A stretch of DNA of 64,000 nucleotides from Neisseria zoodegmatis (lineage in GTDB: Bacteria; Pseudomonadota; Gammaproteobacteria; Burkholderiales; Neisseriaceae): positions 1,426,001 through 1,490,000 of the forward strand of contig NZ_LT906434.1 in the NCBI RefSeq assembly GCF_900187305.1, in the 5' to 3' direction. This document shows positions 34,847 through 44,309 of this stretch, piece after piece. Each line of letters starts with the position of its first letter. Position 1 is the stretch's first letter. A model generated the notes under the pieces. It saw only the letters and a list, made by a program, of their open reading frames with translations. It was not told where the DNA came from and ran no database searches. The translations under genes were made by a program, and so were the position numbers.

Positions 34847-36271
34847 TTATTTTACGTTGCGCAGATAGTTCAGCAGCAGCGGCACGGGGCGGCCGGTAGC
34901 GCCTTTCTCTTTGCCCGATTTCCAAGCCGTGCCGGCAATATCGAGATGCGCCCACGGGTAGTCTTCGGTGAAGTGCGATAAGAACGTGGCGGCGGTGATG
35001 GTGCCTGCGCCGGGCGTGCCGATGTTGGGAAGGTCGGCAAAGTTGGACTTGAGCTGTTCTTTATAAGTATCAAACAGCGGCAGCTGCCATGCTTTGTCGT
35101 CGGTTTCGCGTGAGGCGGCGAGCAGTTGGTCGATGAGTTTCTGATCGTTGCCCATGACGCCGCTAACGTCGTTGCCCAGTGCGATGATGCAGGCGCCGGT
35201 GAGTGTGGCGACGTCGATGACGGCTTTGGGTTTGAATTGCTCGGCGTAGGTGAGCGCGTCGCACAAAATCAGACGGCCTTCGGCATCGGTATTCAATACT
35301 TCGATGGTTAAGCCTTTCATGCTGGTTACGATGTCGCCGGGTTTGTTGGCTTCGCCGGAAGGCATGTTTTCGCAGGTGGGTACGATGGCAATCAGGTTGA
35401 TGGGCAGTTTCAGTTTGACGGCGGCGCAGAATGTGCCGATTACGCTGGCGGCACCGCACATGTCGTATTTCATTTCGTCCATGTTGAGGCCGGGTTTGAG
35501 CGAAATACCGCCGGTGTCGAAGGTGATGCCTTTACCTACCAACACGATGGGGGCGTCGTCTTTGTTTTTGGCGCCGGAATAGGAAAGTTCGATCAAATAG
35601 GGTTTCTGTTTGCTGCCTTTGGCCACCGACCAAAAAGAACCCATGTTTTTCTTGATGTAGTCTTTTTCGAGTATTTTCACCGATGCGCCGATCTTTTCGG
35701 CTTCTTTTTTAGCGGTTTGCGCCAAGAATTTCGGCGTGCATTCGTTGGGAGCGGCGTTGCCGAGGTCTTTGCACAAGGTCATGCCGTATATTTGCGCTTC
35801 GGCGGTTTCCAACGCGGTTTTGATGCCGGCTTCTTGGCCGGGGCAGTAGAAAGTTACGCCGGCCAGCTTGGCGGGTTTGGCTTCTTTTTTGTAGCGGTCG
35901 AAACGGTAGGCGGCATTGCCGAATGTAGTGGCGAACACTTCGGCAACCAAAGCGGCGTTCTTTTTGCTGAACGGTGCGGTGCAGATGTGGATATGCTCTT
36001 GTTTTTGCGCCCATGAAGCGGCTTCGGCGGCGGCTTTGGCAACGGTTTCGCGGCTCAGATTGTTCAAGCGCACAACGGCGATGGCTTTGAGGCTGCCGTT
36101 TTCGACAATTTGGGTTTCTGCAAACGATTGGTTTTCTTCCAAGGTGCCGCAGAGCAGGGCGGCGGTTTCATTGTCGCTGTTTTTGCTGCACGGGCAGGCA
36201 TCTTCGCAGATGTAGAGCAGCGCACCTTCTTGGCTTGGCTGCAATTTTTCGGCTTTTGTGCTAAATTCCAT
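34847..36271 (-). CDS. pepA: Leucyl aminopeptidase (M17)
   Basis: The cytoplasmic dizinc exopeptidase of about 474 residues (M17 family), working as a hexamer. The catalytic stretch includes [18 protein letters not shown] (about 245-262), [11 protein letters not shown] (about 270) and the signature [10 protein letters not shown] (about 325). ATG at 36271 matches the usual start; 11 in-frame upstream codons have no ribosome binding site. The N-terminal third is diverged, with a CxC pair ([10 protein letters not shown]), like the variable domain of the family. Confidence 0.93.
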   Translation of the reverse strand: MEFSTKAEKLQPSQEGALLYICEDACPCSKNSDNETAALLCGTLEENQSFAETQIVENGSLKAIAVVRLNNLSRETVAKAAAEAASWAQKQEHIHICTAPFSKKNAALVAEVFATTFGNAAYRFDRYKKEAKPAKLAGVTFYCPGQEAGIKTALETAEAQIYGMTLCKDLGNAAPNECTPKFLAQTAKKEAEKIGASVKILEKDYIKKNMGSFWSVAKGSKQKPYLIELSYSGAKNKDDAPIVLVGKGITFDTGGISLKPGLNMDEMKYDMCGAASVIGTFCAAVKLKLPINLIAIVPTCENMPSGEANKPGDIVTSMKGLTIEVLNTDAEGRLILCDALTYAEQFKPKAVIDVATLTGACIIALGNDVSGVMGNDQKLIDQLLAASRETDDKAWQLPLFDTYKEQLKSNFADLPNIGTPGAGTITAATFLSHFTEDYPWAHLDIAGTAWKSGKEKGATGRPVPLLLNYLRNVK

Positions 36272-36444
36272 GTTTATTCTCCTGAACTGAACGGTGGTTC
36301 GCAATATATTTTTCAGACGGCCTCAAGCAAAGCAACAGCAGGCCGTCTGAACATTTCGGCCTGATTGTACTCTATATGTCCGGCCGTCTGAAACTTTTCA
36401 GACGGCACGAACACCCGCTTCTGCACCGAAAGCTGCAAAATTTT

Positions 36445-37557
36445 ATGATTTACCAACGCAATTTTATTAAAGAACTTTCCTTCACGGCCGTCGGCATCTT
36501 CGTGGTGCTGCTGGCGGTGCTGGTATCGACGCAGGCTATCAATCTGCTGGGGCGTGCTGCCGACGGTCGCGTGGCGATTGATGCCGTGGCCGCACTGGTG
36601 GGTTTTTGGGTAATCGGCATGACCCCGCTGCTGCTGGTATTAACCGCCTACATCAGCATTTTGACCGTGCTGACGAGATATTGGCGCGACAGCGAAATGT
36701 CGGTTTGGCTTTCATGCGGTCTGGCATTGAAACAATGGATACGCCCCGTTTTGCAGTTTGCGGTGCCCTTTGCCGTGTTGATTGCCGTGATGCAGCTTTT
36801 CGTGATGCCGTGGGCGGAACTGAGAAGCCGCGAATTTGCCGAAATCCTCAAGCAGAAACAAGAGTTATCGTTGGTAGAGGCGGGTGAGTTCCGCACACTC
36901 GGCAAGCGCAACGGGCGGGTGTATTTTGTCGAAACTTTCGATGTGGATTCGGGCACCATGAAAAACCTGTTCTTGCGCGAGCAAGACGATAAAGGCAACG
37001 ACAACATCGTGTTTGCCAAAGAAGGCACGTTTTCTTTAAAAGACAACAAACGCACGCTGGAACTGAGCAACGGCTACCGTTACAGCGGCACACCCGGCAA
37101 GGCCGACTACAACCAAGTTTCATTCCAACACTTAAGCCTGATTATCAGCACCACGCCGAAAATCATCGATCCGATTTCCCACCGCCGTACCATTCCCACC
37201 GAAAAATTATTCGGCAGCAGCAATCCGCAGTATCAGGCCGAACTGATGTGGCGTTTGTCGTTGCCCATCAGCGTATTGCTGTTGAGCATATTGGCTGTGC
37301 CGCTTTCCTATTTCAACCCGCGCACCGGCCATACTTATAATATTCTCTTTGCCATCGGCCTTTATCTGATTTACCAAAACGGGCTTACCTTTCTGCGCAA
37401 CGCCGTTGAAGACGGCAAACTCAATTTCTGGCTCGGCATGTTGCCGATGCACATACTGATTGCGTTTATCGCCTTTATCCTGCTGCGTGTGCGCAGTATG
37501 CCCGCCCAACCGTTTTGGCAGGCGGTCAAACTCAGCCTGAAAGGCGGTGCGAAATGA
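36445..37557 (+). CDS. lptF: LPS export ABC transporter permease LptF
   Basis: The inner-membrane component of about 370 residues of LptB2FG, which extracts lipopolysaccharide from the inner membrane. Six membrane helices: three before and three after a large periplasmic beta-jellyroll (about residues 125-260). Start ATG 36445 (MIYQRNFIKELSFTAVGIF) is the conserved N-terminus; an in-frame ATG 23 codons upstream is not. It overlaps lptG by four bases (ATGA), so the two subunits are made together. Confidence 0.96.
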   Translation: MIYQRNFIKELSFTAVGIFVVLLAVLVSTQAINLLGRAADGRVAIDAVAALVGFWVIGMTPLLLVLTAYISILTVLTRYWRDSEMSVWLSCGLALKQWIRPVLQFAVPFAVLIAVMQLFVMPWAELRSREFAEILKQKQELSLVEAGEFRTLGKRNGRVYFVETFDVDSGTMKNLFLREQDDKGNDNIVFAKEGTFSLKDNKRTLELSNGYRYSGTPGKADYNQVSFQHLSLIISTTPKIIDPISHRRTIPTEKLFGSSNPQYQAELMWRLSLPISVLLLSILAVPLSYFNPRTGHTYNILFAIGLYLIYQNGLTFLRNAVEDGKLNFWLGMLPMHILIAFIAFILLRVRSMPAQPFWQAVKLSLKGGAK

Positions 37558-38621
37558 AACTGCTTACCCGTTACCTCATCAGCCGCCTCAGTGTAACTTC
37601 GTTTTACGCGCTGTTGGCATTTCTCGCGTTATACAGTTTTTTCGACATCATCAACGAAGTGGGCGACATCGGCAAAGGCAGCTACAACGGCGCCAAAATG
37701 ATGCAATATGTGTTTATGCAGATGCCTGCCCATGCCTATGATTTAATGCCGTTGGCCGTATTGATCGGCGGTTTGGTGGCACTCAGCCAGTTGGCTTCCG
37801 GCAGCGAGCTTACCGTAATGAAAACCAGCGGCATGAGTACCAAAAAGCTGATTGCCGTGCTGCTGCAGTTCGGCCTGATTTTTGCCGTATTGACCGCACT
37901 TTTGGGCGAATGGGTTGCCCCTTCGCTCAGCAGACACGCCGAAAACATGAAAGCCACCGCCGTTAGCGGCAAAATCAGCACCGGCAGCCAAGGCTTATGG
38001 CTGAAAGAGCAGAATAATGTTATCAATGTGCGCGAAATGCTGCCCGACCATACTTTGCTGGGCGTTAAAATCTGGCGGCACAACAACGACTTTCAGCTTG
38101 CCGAAGCCGTTGAAGCGGATTCCGCCGTGGTCGAGAACCACAGCTGGCAGCTGAAAAACGTGCGCCGCAGCTTGCTGGAAAACGGGCAAGTGCGCACCGA
38201 AACCCTAGCCGTACAGCCGTGGCAGGTTAATTTGAACAGCAGTTTGCTCGACGTACTGCTGGTCAAACCCGAGCAAATGTCGGTATCTGCGCTGGGCACC
38301 TATATAGGCCATCTGAAAAACAACAGCCAGCAAACCAAAACTTATGAAATCGCATGGTGGCGCAAACTGATGTATCCGGTTGCCGCTATGGTGATGGCGC
38401 TGGTGGCATTGGCCTTTACGCCGCAAAACACCCGCCACGGCAACATGGGTTTGAGGTTGTTCGGCGGCATCTGCTTGGGTTTGGCCTTCCACTTTGCCGG
38501 CCGCTTGTTCGGTTTTACCGGCGAACTCTACAGCGTGCCGCCTTTTGTCGCGGCGGTTTTGCCGACGCTTCTTTTCGGGGTTTTAGGCGTTTATTTGATC
38601 CGCAAGCAGGAAAAGCGTTAA
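37554..38621 (+). CDS. lptG: LPS export ABC transporter permease LptG
   Basis: The protein of about 355 residues is the partner of LptF, with the same fold: helices near the N-terminus (YLISRLSVTSFYALLAFLALY), a periplasmic domain (about 130-265) and three C-terminal helices. The starting ATG overlaps the lptF stop codon. The operon ends at a perfect 46-base DUS palindrome. Confidence 0.96.
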   Translation: MKLLTRYLISRLSVTSFYALLAFLALYSFFDIINEVGDIGKGSYNGAKMMQYVFMQMPAHAYDLMPLAVLIGGLVALSQLASGSELTVMKTSGMSTKKLIAVLLQFGLIFAVLTALLGEWVAPSLSRHAENMKATAVSGKISTGSQGLWLKEQNNVINVREMLPDHTLLGVKIWRHNNDFQLAEAVEADSAVVENHSWQLKNVRRSLLENGQVRTETLAVQPWQVNLNSSLLDVLLVKPEQMSVSALGTYIGHLKNNSQQTKTYEIAWWRKLMYPVAAMVMALVALAFTPQNTRHGNMGLRLFGGICLGLAFHFAGRLFGFTGELYSVPPFVAAVLPTLLFGVLGVYLIRKQEKR

Positions 38622-38642
38622 TGGATGCGATGCAATAAGAGC

Positions 38643-38688
38643 CATAACCCGAGGCCGTCTGAAAATTTTCAGACGGCCTCGGGTTATG
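38643..38688. terminator. Perfect 46-base DUS palindrome after lptG
   Basis: The stem starts CATAACCCGAGGCCGTCTGA and is fully self-complementary through 38688. It ends the lptFG operon. Confidence 0.85.
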
Positions 38689-38729
38689 ATGGCGAAAAAA
38701 TGGAATCAAATAGGCAAAAGGAGAAAAAC

Positions 38730-39569
38730 GTGAACGTTTTAATTTTGGGCGGCAACGGCTTTATCGGCAGGCGCGCGGCGGCGATTTTGCGTGAACGCGG
38801 TCATGAGGTGGTGGCGGCGGGGCGCAAGGAGTGTGATTATCTTCGTCTTGATGAAGCTGCGGTGAGGTCTTTGCTGCGCGGGAAAGATGTGGTGGTTAAC
38901 GCTGTGGGTGTGATGAGCCGTCATGCGGATATTTTGGAGCAAGTGCATCACCGCGCGCCGGAGCAGCTGGCGCAGTGGGCGGAGCAGGAAGGCGTGTCGC
39001 GCTGGGTGCAGCTCTCTGCCTTGGGTGCGGATGCGCAGAGCGGCATTGCTTTTGTCGGCAGTAAAGGGCGGGGCGACCGCGCGGTGTATGCTTCGGGCGT
39101 GCAGGTGTCGATAGCGCGGCCGTCGGTGGTGTACGGGCGCGGCGGGGTGAGTTGCGAGCTGTTTATTACGTTGGCGAAACTGCCTTTATTGGCGATGCCT
39201 GCGGGTGGGCGTTTCGATTTGCAGCCCGTGCATGTGGCGGACGTGGCCGAGGGTTTGGCCAATCTGGCGGAAAATCCGGCCGAACACGGCACGGTGGTCA
39301 ATATGACCGGCGGCCGCGCGCTGACTTTGGCGGATTATTTCAATGCTTTGCGTCAAAGCTTGCACAAAAAGCCGCCGCAAAAAATGATTGCGCTGCCGTT
39401 GTCGTGGATTAAACCGTTGTTGCCGTTGGCGAATGTGGTTAGTAATGGTGTGCTTAGCCCGAGCAGTATTGCATTGCTGGAGCAGGGTTCATGCGCGGAT
39501 AACGGGGCGTTTGCTTCTCTGTTGGGCCGCGAACCGCTGAGGCCGGAAGATTTTGCCGGTAGGATTTGA
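38730..39569 (+). CDS. NAD(P)-binding epimerase-like protein (NDUFA9-like atypical SDR)
   Basis: The protein of about 279 residues has the N-terminal Rossmann motif VLILGGNGFIGRRAAAIL (about 3-20), VVVNAVGVMSR and a SIARPSVVYGRGG segment. It belongs to the extended/atypical SDR group that includes the complex I NDUFA9-like proteins and related epimerases. Catalytic Tyr and Lys are not in a clear YxxxK, as in the atypical members. The GTG start at 38730 has AAAGGAG seven bases upstream; an in-frame ATG at 38700 lies upstream of that site. Confidence 0.8.
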   Translation: MNVLILGGNGFIGRRAAAILRERGHEVVAAGRKECDYLRLDEAAVRSLLRGKDVVVNAVGVMSRHADILEQVHHRAPEQLAQWAEQEGVSRWVQLSALGADAQSGIAFVGSKGRGDRAVYASGVQVSIARPSVVYGRGGVSCELFITLAKLPLLAMPAGGRFDLQPVHVADVAEGLANLAENPAEHGTVVNMTGGRALTLADYFNALRQSLHKKPPQKMIALPLSWIKPLLPLANVVSNGVLSPSSIALLEQGSCADNGAFASLLGREPLRPEDFAGRI

Positions 39570-39585
39570 ACGGGCAAACGGTAGC

Positions 39586-39618
39586 AAAAAAGCGGGCATC
39601 TATAATGCCCGCTTTGCT
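39586..39618 (+). terminator. Terminator after the epimerase-like gene
   Basis: AAAGCGGGCAT / ATGCCCGCTTT hairpin flanked by A and T runs. Confidence 0.85.
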
Positions 39619-39630
39619 TTGGATGAGGCC

Positions 39631-39773
39631 GAGATCTTTGCAAAACCCCCATCTGCGGCGCATTTCTGCGTTGTGCGCTGCTCGCTCGTTTGCCTATCTA
39701 TATGATATGTCTGCACTCGCTGTGCTGCTACGTCTTGAACTGCATCCACATCTGAGGGTTTTGCAAAGGTCTC
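39631..39773. mobile_element. 143-bp MITE with IS1106-like ends
   Basis: Terminal repeats GAGATCTTTGCAAAACCC (left) and the complement of GAGACCTTTGCAAAACCC (right) match the ends of the IS at 8996-10217 at 17 and 18 of 18 positions. The inside has no gene and is itself an imperfect palindrome. AGGCC directly flanks both sides as a likely 5-bp target duplication. Removing the element and one copy rebuilds a DUS hairpin (ATGAGGCCGTCTGAA / TTCAGACGGCCTCAT), so the insertion site is clear. It is probably mobilised by the IS5-family transposase. Confidence 0.85.
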
Positions 39774-39811
39774 AGGCCGTCTGAAAAAAGTTGATAAGTT
39801 TCAGACGGCCT
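39774..39811. terminator. DUS hairpin interrupted by the MITE
   Basis: AGGCCGTCTGAA ... TTCAGACGGCCT stem downstream of yciK on the minus strand. Its original longer stem was cut by the MITE. Confidence 0.7.
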
Positions 39812-39852
39812 CATATCGGTTGCCCGGCTAAACCGGATAAGCAGACGCCGAT

Positions 39853-40572
39853 TTACAGATACACAATCTCGCCGCTACGCCCTTTGCTGGCTTCACTGCT
39901 CCACCAAACAAATTCGGGCATGATGTCTTCGTAGTTTTTGCGTTCGGCGCGGGCTTCGCCGGGGTGGGTTTTCATGCGTTGGGGCGAGTTGACGGCACCG
40001 GGCACGAGCACGTTGGCGCGCAGGTTGGGGAAGCGTTCCCACTCGTCGGCGGCTACTTTGCACAAATAGTTGAGCGCGGCTTTGGATGCGCCGAAGCCGC
40101 CCCAGTAGGCGCGTGGGTCTTCGCCGTGGCTTTCGCCGACGAAAATCACCGAAGCGTCGGGCGATTCTTTCAATAAGGGAAGGAAGGCACGGGTTAAGCC
40201 CATCGGGGCGACGGTGTTGATGCGGTATTGGTTGACCCATTCGGCCACGGTTTGGAAATCGAGCGGGGAGAGGGCATAGAAGTAGCTGGCGCAATGCACG
40301 ATACCGTCGAGCTTGTTGCCGGTGGCTTCAGCGATGGTGGCGGCGAAGCGGTCGAATTCGGCTTCTTCGGCGGTTAAAAGGTCGAAGCAGATGGCAAAGG
40401 GTTCGGGGCTGCCCGATGCCGCGATTTCGTCATACACTTTTTCGAGTTTTTTCTGATGGCGGGCGACCAGCACCACGGTGGCACCTGCGGCGGCGTAGGT
40501 TTTGGCGACTTGTTCGCCGATGCCTTGAGATGCGCCGGTAATCAGGATGGTTTTGTTTTGAAGCTGGCTCAT
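39853..40572 (-). CDS. yciK: YciK-family short-chain dehydrogenase
   Basis: The 239-residue SDR oxidoreductase has the cofactor motif TGASQGIGEQVAKTYA (about 13-28), the active-site Ser region VIFVGESHGEDPRAYWGGFGASK with Tyr and Lys in YWGGFGASK, and a C-terminal NSPQRMKTHPGE stretch characteristic of YciK. The physiological substrate is unknown. It lies 70 bases downstream of the start of hpnE's 3' side, on the same strand, but in a separate transcription unit judging by the DUS between. Confidence 0.85.
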   Translation of the reverse strand: MSQLQNKTILITGASQGIGEQVAKTYAAAGATVVLVARHQKKLEKVYDEIAASGSPEPFAICFDLLTAEEAEFDRFAATIAEATGNKLDGIVHCASYFYALSPLDFQTVAEWVNQYRINTVAPMGLTRAFLPLLKESPDASVIFVGESHGEDPRAYWGGFGASKAALNYLCKVAADEWERFPNLRANVLVPGAVNSPQRMKTHPGEARAERKNYEDIMPEFVWWSSEASKGRSGEIVYL

Positions 40573-40645
40573 GGGTTTTTCCTTTAAGGTTTCAATCGGT
40601 ATAAACGGCAGGCCGTCTGAAAAGCAGTAGTGCTTGGCGGTAACG

Positions 40646-41977
40646 CTAAAGTTTTGGCCTGTACGGGTTGTATTCGGTCAAACACAGTTCCGCGGCGGTT
40701 GCGCCGGACTGCACGGCGGCTTCGAGCGTGGCGGGGTAGCGCGGATGCAGGTAGTCGCCGGCGGGATAGATGCGGCGGTGGTGCAGCCATGCCAAATCGG
40801 GTGGGGTGCGGCCGGCCGTTGCTGCGGCGGTGGCGCGTTTTTCGATAATCACTTGCGCGGCAAGCGGTTCGCCCAAATAAGGGCAAAGCGTTTTCAAATC
40901 GGCATCTACGCGCGCAATCCATTCTTCGTTTTTCAGACGGCCTATGTGGTCGGACACGCTGATCACGGCAGCAGTTTCATTGGCGGACAAGCCCAGTGCG
41001 GCACGGTGGACAAACCATTGTGCGGTGCCTTCGGCCAAGCCGGTGAGCGGCGCGGGCAGGTGTACGGTTTCGGCGTAGCGCAGATACACGGTGGTGATGG
41101 CATGGTAGGTAATGTCTTCAAAGGCCGTCTGAATATCGGCGGGGGTTTCAGACGGCATCAGCGCGGCGGCATGATACGGGGCGACGGCAAGAATGGCGGC
41201 ATCAAACGCTTCGCCGTTCATGCACACGCGACCGTCGGGCAGGTTGGAAAGCTGCGTTACGCGCGTTTCCATACGGATGTCCGCTTTGTGTTTGGCTAAG
41301 AATTGCAAGGAAGGTTCGGCAATGATGCGGCCTAAATCTTGCTTGGGCAAAAGATAATCACTGCCAGATTTATCTGCCCACACACCATCTTGCAAAACAT
41401 TGCACAGCGTTTGCAGACTCGCGGATTCGAGCGGCGTGTTCAATGCGCCCCATACCAGCGGCTGCCAAAATTGCGCGACGGCTTTACGTTGGACATTGCG
41501 GCTGCGCAGCCATTCGGCCACAGTGATGTCGGGCAGCGGAAGCGTCGAACGGTGCCGCTGTTGGAGCGCGTGCATATCGTTGAGCAGCTTGATTTTTTCG
41601 CCGAAACCGATGTTCTTGGCTTTAAGCAATCCCACAATGATATGCAGCGGCGAAGGCAAAGAGGCCGTCTGAAATTGGAGGCCGTCTGAAATATGCCATT
41701 GCAGCGGCAGGCGCAGAAAGGCTTGGTGTTCGTCCGCACCGATCTGCTTCATCAGCGCAAGCACGCCGTGATAAGCACCGAGCAGGATGTGCTGGCCGTT
41801 GTCGAGAAAGCTGAAGCCGCTGTTGTCGGCATTCAGCGTGCGCGCACGGCCGCCGGCGCTGCGGCCTGCTTCAAACAGCGTCAGGTTGGCACGCGGTGCA
41901 AGCTGTACGGCGGCGGACAAGCCTGCCCAGCCTGCGCCGACAACGGCGATTTTGGGGCGTGGGTTTTGCGGTTTCAT
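40646..41977 (-). CDS. hpnE: Hydroxysqualene dehydroxylase HpnE
   Basis: The 443-residue FAD-dependent enzyme reduces hydroxysqualene to squalene in the HpnCDE route. FAD motif VVGAGWAGLSAAVQL (about 12-26) with downstream EAGRSAGGRARTL, and the C-terminal GDYLHPRYPATLEAAVQSG typical of the phytoene desaturase-like family. Its ATG overlaps the stop of hpnD by four bases (ATGA), so the pair is one operon. No hpnC or squalene-hopene cyclase gene is in the window. Confidence 0.9.
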   Translation of the reverse strand: MKPQNPRPKIAVVGAGWAGLSAAVQLAPRANLTLFEAGRSAGGRARTLNADNSGFSFLDNGQHILLGAYHGVLALMKQIGADEHQAFLRLPLQWHISDGLQFQTASLPSPLHIIVGLLKAKNIGFGEKIKLLNDMHALQQRHRSTLPLPDITVAEWLRSRNVQRKAVAQFWQPLVWGALNTPLESASLQTLCNVLQDGVWADKSGSDYLLPKQDLGRIIAEPSLQFLAKHKADIRMETRVTQLSNLPDGRVCMNGEAFDAAILAVAPYHAAALMPSETPADIQTAFEDITYHAITTVYLRYAETVHLPAPLTGLAEGTAQWFVHRAALGLSANETAAVISVSDHIGRLKNEEWIARVDADLKTLCPYLGEPLAAQVIIEKRATAAATAGRTPPDLAWLHHRRIYPAGDYLHPRYPATLEAAVQSGATAAELCLTEYNPYRPKL

Positions 41978-42822
41978 GGGTTAAATCCGAACAGCCATGT
42001 TTTCAGAGCGATGCGTTTTTTGCGCGGTGAAGGAATGGCGATTTTGTATTTCAATACGTTTTCGGCACCGTCGGCGGCGATTTCGTTCAATAAGGCATAG
42101 TAAATGCTGCCCATCACCAAACCGGCTTTTTGCGATTTTTTGTCTTCAGACGGCAGCAGCGCCACGGCTTCGCGGTAGGTATCGCGGGCGCGGTTGACTT
42201 GGAAATCCATCAGCGCGGCGAATTCGGGCGTGGGCGTGCGCTGCATCAGCACTTGCGCGGGCACGTTGAAACGCTGCAATTCTTCGGTGGGCAGATAAAT
42301 GCGCCCGTTGCATGCGTCTTCGCCCACGTCGCGGATGATGTTGGTAAGTTGCAGAGCCAAGCCGAGCGTTTCGGCGTATTGCAGCGTTTCAGGCCGTCTG
42401 AAACCGAGAATGCGGGCAATCAGCCGCCCGACCACGCCCGCCACGCGGTAGCAGTAAAGTTTCAGGTCTTCAAAACGCCCGTAGCGCGCCTGCTCCAAAT
42501 CCATCTGCATGCCGTTGATGATGTCTTCAAACTCTTCCTGCGGCAGGCCGAAATCGGCGGCAACGGTTTTCAAGGCACGGCAAACGGGGTGCTCCGGCGT
42601 TTCGCTGCCGAACACTTTGGCCAGCTCGATCCGCCACCAGTTGAGCGTGGTTTGGGCAACGTGTTGGTCGGAACAGTCGTCCACCACGTCGTCCAGCTCG
42701 CGGCAGAAGGCATACAGCACGGTCATGGCATCGCGTTTCGGTTGCGGCAGAAAACGAAAACCCGCTAGAAAGCTGGATTTGCTTTCGGCGGCTTTGTGAC
42801 GGCAGTATTCGAGCGGCAGCAC
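41974..42822 (-). CDS. hpnD: Presqualene diphosphate synthase HpnD
   Basis: The 282-residue trans-isoprenyl diphosphate synthase joins two farnesyl diphosphates to presqualene diphosphate. Aspartate-rich motifs are RELDDVVDDCSD (about 43-54) and NIIRDVGEDACNGRIYLP (about 168-185), with the family RVAGVVGRLIARILGF segment. Length and motif spacing match HpnD/CrtB. First gene of the hpnD-hpnE operon. A phytoene synthase function is the alternative, but the neighbour argues for squalene. Confidence 0.9.
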   Translation of the reverse strand: MLPLEYCRHKAAESKSSFLAGFRFLPQPKRDAMTVLYAFCRELDDVVDDCSDQHVAQTTLNWWRIELAKVFGSETPEHPVCRALKTVAADFGLPQEEFEDIINGMQMDLEQARYGRFEDLKLYCYRVAGVVGRLIARILGFRRPETLQYAETLGLALQLTNIIRDVGEDACNGRIYLPTEELQRFNVPAQVLMQRTPTPEFAALMDFQVNRARDTYREAVALLPSEDKKSQKAGLVMGSIYYALLNEIAADGAENVLKYKIAIPSPRKKRIALKTWLFGFNP

Positions 42823-42885
42823 GGCGATTCCTGAATAATTTTATCGGATACGGATTGTAGCGGGAAACAGGGGGGATAACAATTC

Positions 42886-42916
42886 GAGGCCGTCTGAAAG
42901 CGTTTCAGACGGCCTC
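42886..42916. terminator. DUS-pair hairpin between EEP gene and hpnD
   Basis: GAGGCCGTCTGAAA / TTTCAGACGGCCTC, 33 bases beyond the stop of the EEP nuclease gene on the minus strand. Confidence 0.85.
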
Positions 42917-42949
42917 TGCTTTCTTAATTTGCTTTCTTGCATGCCCGGC

Positions 42950-43990
42950 TTATTTTAAGGCGTTGAGATAGGTATCGCTGTCGTCAATCCCCAATTCAAT
43001 CCACATCGGCAGGTGGTCGCTCATGCGGTAGGTGCGCCAGTCTTTGAAACTGCGGCCGGGCTTGGTTTCGCGCTCTCGGGCGTAGGCGGCTTCGTCTTCC
43101 AAGCGGTAAACGTGTTCGAAGAAGTCGAATACGCCTGCGCGTCCGGTGGGCTTGAGTTTGGCAAGCTGTTTGTAGTAGGCGATTTGGTCGTAGTGGCGGT
43201 CTTTGGCGACGTTGGAGCCGGGAATGATTTTGAGTTCTTCAGGAACGACGAATCCGGCTTCGGTAATCGCCTGCATGGTGACGTCGCTGCGGTTGAAGAT
43301 GTTGAAGTCGCCGAGCATGATGAGGTTGTCGGGCTTCACTTCTGCGCCGGGCTGGTATTGCGGTGCGCCGGAAAGTTTGGCGGCGTGTTTGGCGATGGTG
43401 CGGCTGAATGATTTGATTTCGTCGAATCGGCGCGGATCGACGGCCACGCCTTTGCCGTAGTAGATGTGTACGGTGGCGAGGGTAAGGTAGGCCCAGCCTG
43501 CTTTGAAGCCTGCCACATAGGGTGAACGGGCGAGCTGCAAGGGTTCCTGTTCAGCGTTTTTGTCTTTGGGCAGTACGAGTTCGGCGGCCAAACCGGTGAA
43601 GCTGACTTTGCGGCGGTCATAGAGATAGGCCATGCGCTCGGAGTTGCCGGACGTGCCTAGGGTTACGTCGGTAACGAGAAACTGCCAGTTGTCGCCGAGC
43701 AGCCGTTGCAGGTGTTGCAGCGGGTAGAGGCCGTCGCGCACTTCTTGGATGGCAATAAGGTCGAAATGGTTGAGGATTTCGGCAATGTAGTAATAAGCTT
43801 CTTCGCTGCGGTAGCCGTATTTGCCGGAATCGAACTCGCGGATGTTCCATGTGGCAAGCAGCAGAGTGTCGGAGACGGTGCGTGTGGGAATCTGCTCGGC
43901 CAAGGCTTTGCGCAGACGTTGCAGGCCTTCGATGGTGCGGTGGCGGGCGGTAAGGTCGTGAATGCGTTTGAGTCCGGCATAGTAGGTCAT
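42950..43990 (-). CDS. Endonuclease/exonuclease/phosphatase family protein
   Basis: The 346-residue protein has the EEP (DNase I-like) fold: LLATWNIREFD (about 43-53, Asn), IAIQEVRD (Glu, about 79-86), NLIMLGDFNIF (Asp and Asn, about 218-228) and YRMSDHLPMWIEL (Asp-His, about 322-334). These residues form the metal-dependent phosphodiester active site. No signal peptide is visible, so it is probably cytoplasmic. Substrate is not predictable from the sequence; DNA, RNA or a sugar phosphate are options. Isolated gene with its own DUS terminator. Confidence 0.85.
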   Translation of the reverse strand: MTYYAGLKRIHDLTARHRTIEGLQRLRKALAEQIPTRTVSDTLLLATWNIREFDSGKYGYRSEEAYYYIAEILNHFDLIAIQEVRDGLYPLQHLQRLLGDNWQFLVTDVTLGTSGNSERMAYLYDRRKVSFTGLAAELVLPKDKNAEQEPLQLARSPYVAGFKAGWAYLTLATVHIYYGKGVAVDPRRFDEIKSFSRTIAKHAAKLSGAPQYQPGAEVKPDNLIMLGDFNIFNRSDVTMQAITEAGFVVPEELKIIPGSNVAKDRHYDQIAYYKQLAKLKPTGRAGVFDFFEHVYRLEDEAAYARERETKPGRSFKDWRTYRMSDHLPMWIELGIDDSDTYLNALK

Positions 43991-44309
43991 GGCAGTTTCC
44001 TGACGATAGATATAAATGTGTAGTAAACAGTCTAAATCAAAATAAGCCGGTTTTGTTTAAAAAAACTATACTATTCTGATGTTAAGCAATTAATTTTTAT
44101 CATGGTTTGTTTTAAGCGTGGGGATATATTGTTTTCCATTGATAAAAACAGGCGCTTTAAATAAAAAAATAGTGAATTATTTTGTATAAAATAATATAAT
44201 GTCATACAAAATTAATTTTTTGATAGAAGCTTATAATACATTAACGAAAAATACCGATAATATGCTTCTATCTGTTTGAAATAATGAATGTTACAAGAGA
44301 AAACTTAAT
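43991..44309. other. AT-rich divergent promoter region between EEP gene and hisC
   Basis: 319 bases without a gene, much richer in A and T than the flanking genes. It contains an inverted repeat described separately. Two opposite transcription units must start here. Confidence 0.5.
44222..44272 (+). promoter_or_regulatory. Inverted repeat around a TATAAT box upstream of hisC
   Basis: GATAGAAGC (44222-44230) is exactly complementary to GCTTCTATC (44264-44272). A TATAAT lies immediately inside the left arm. The repeat ends 37 bases before the hisC start, so it could be an operator or an mRNA leader hairpin. Inference only. Confidence 0.45.
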
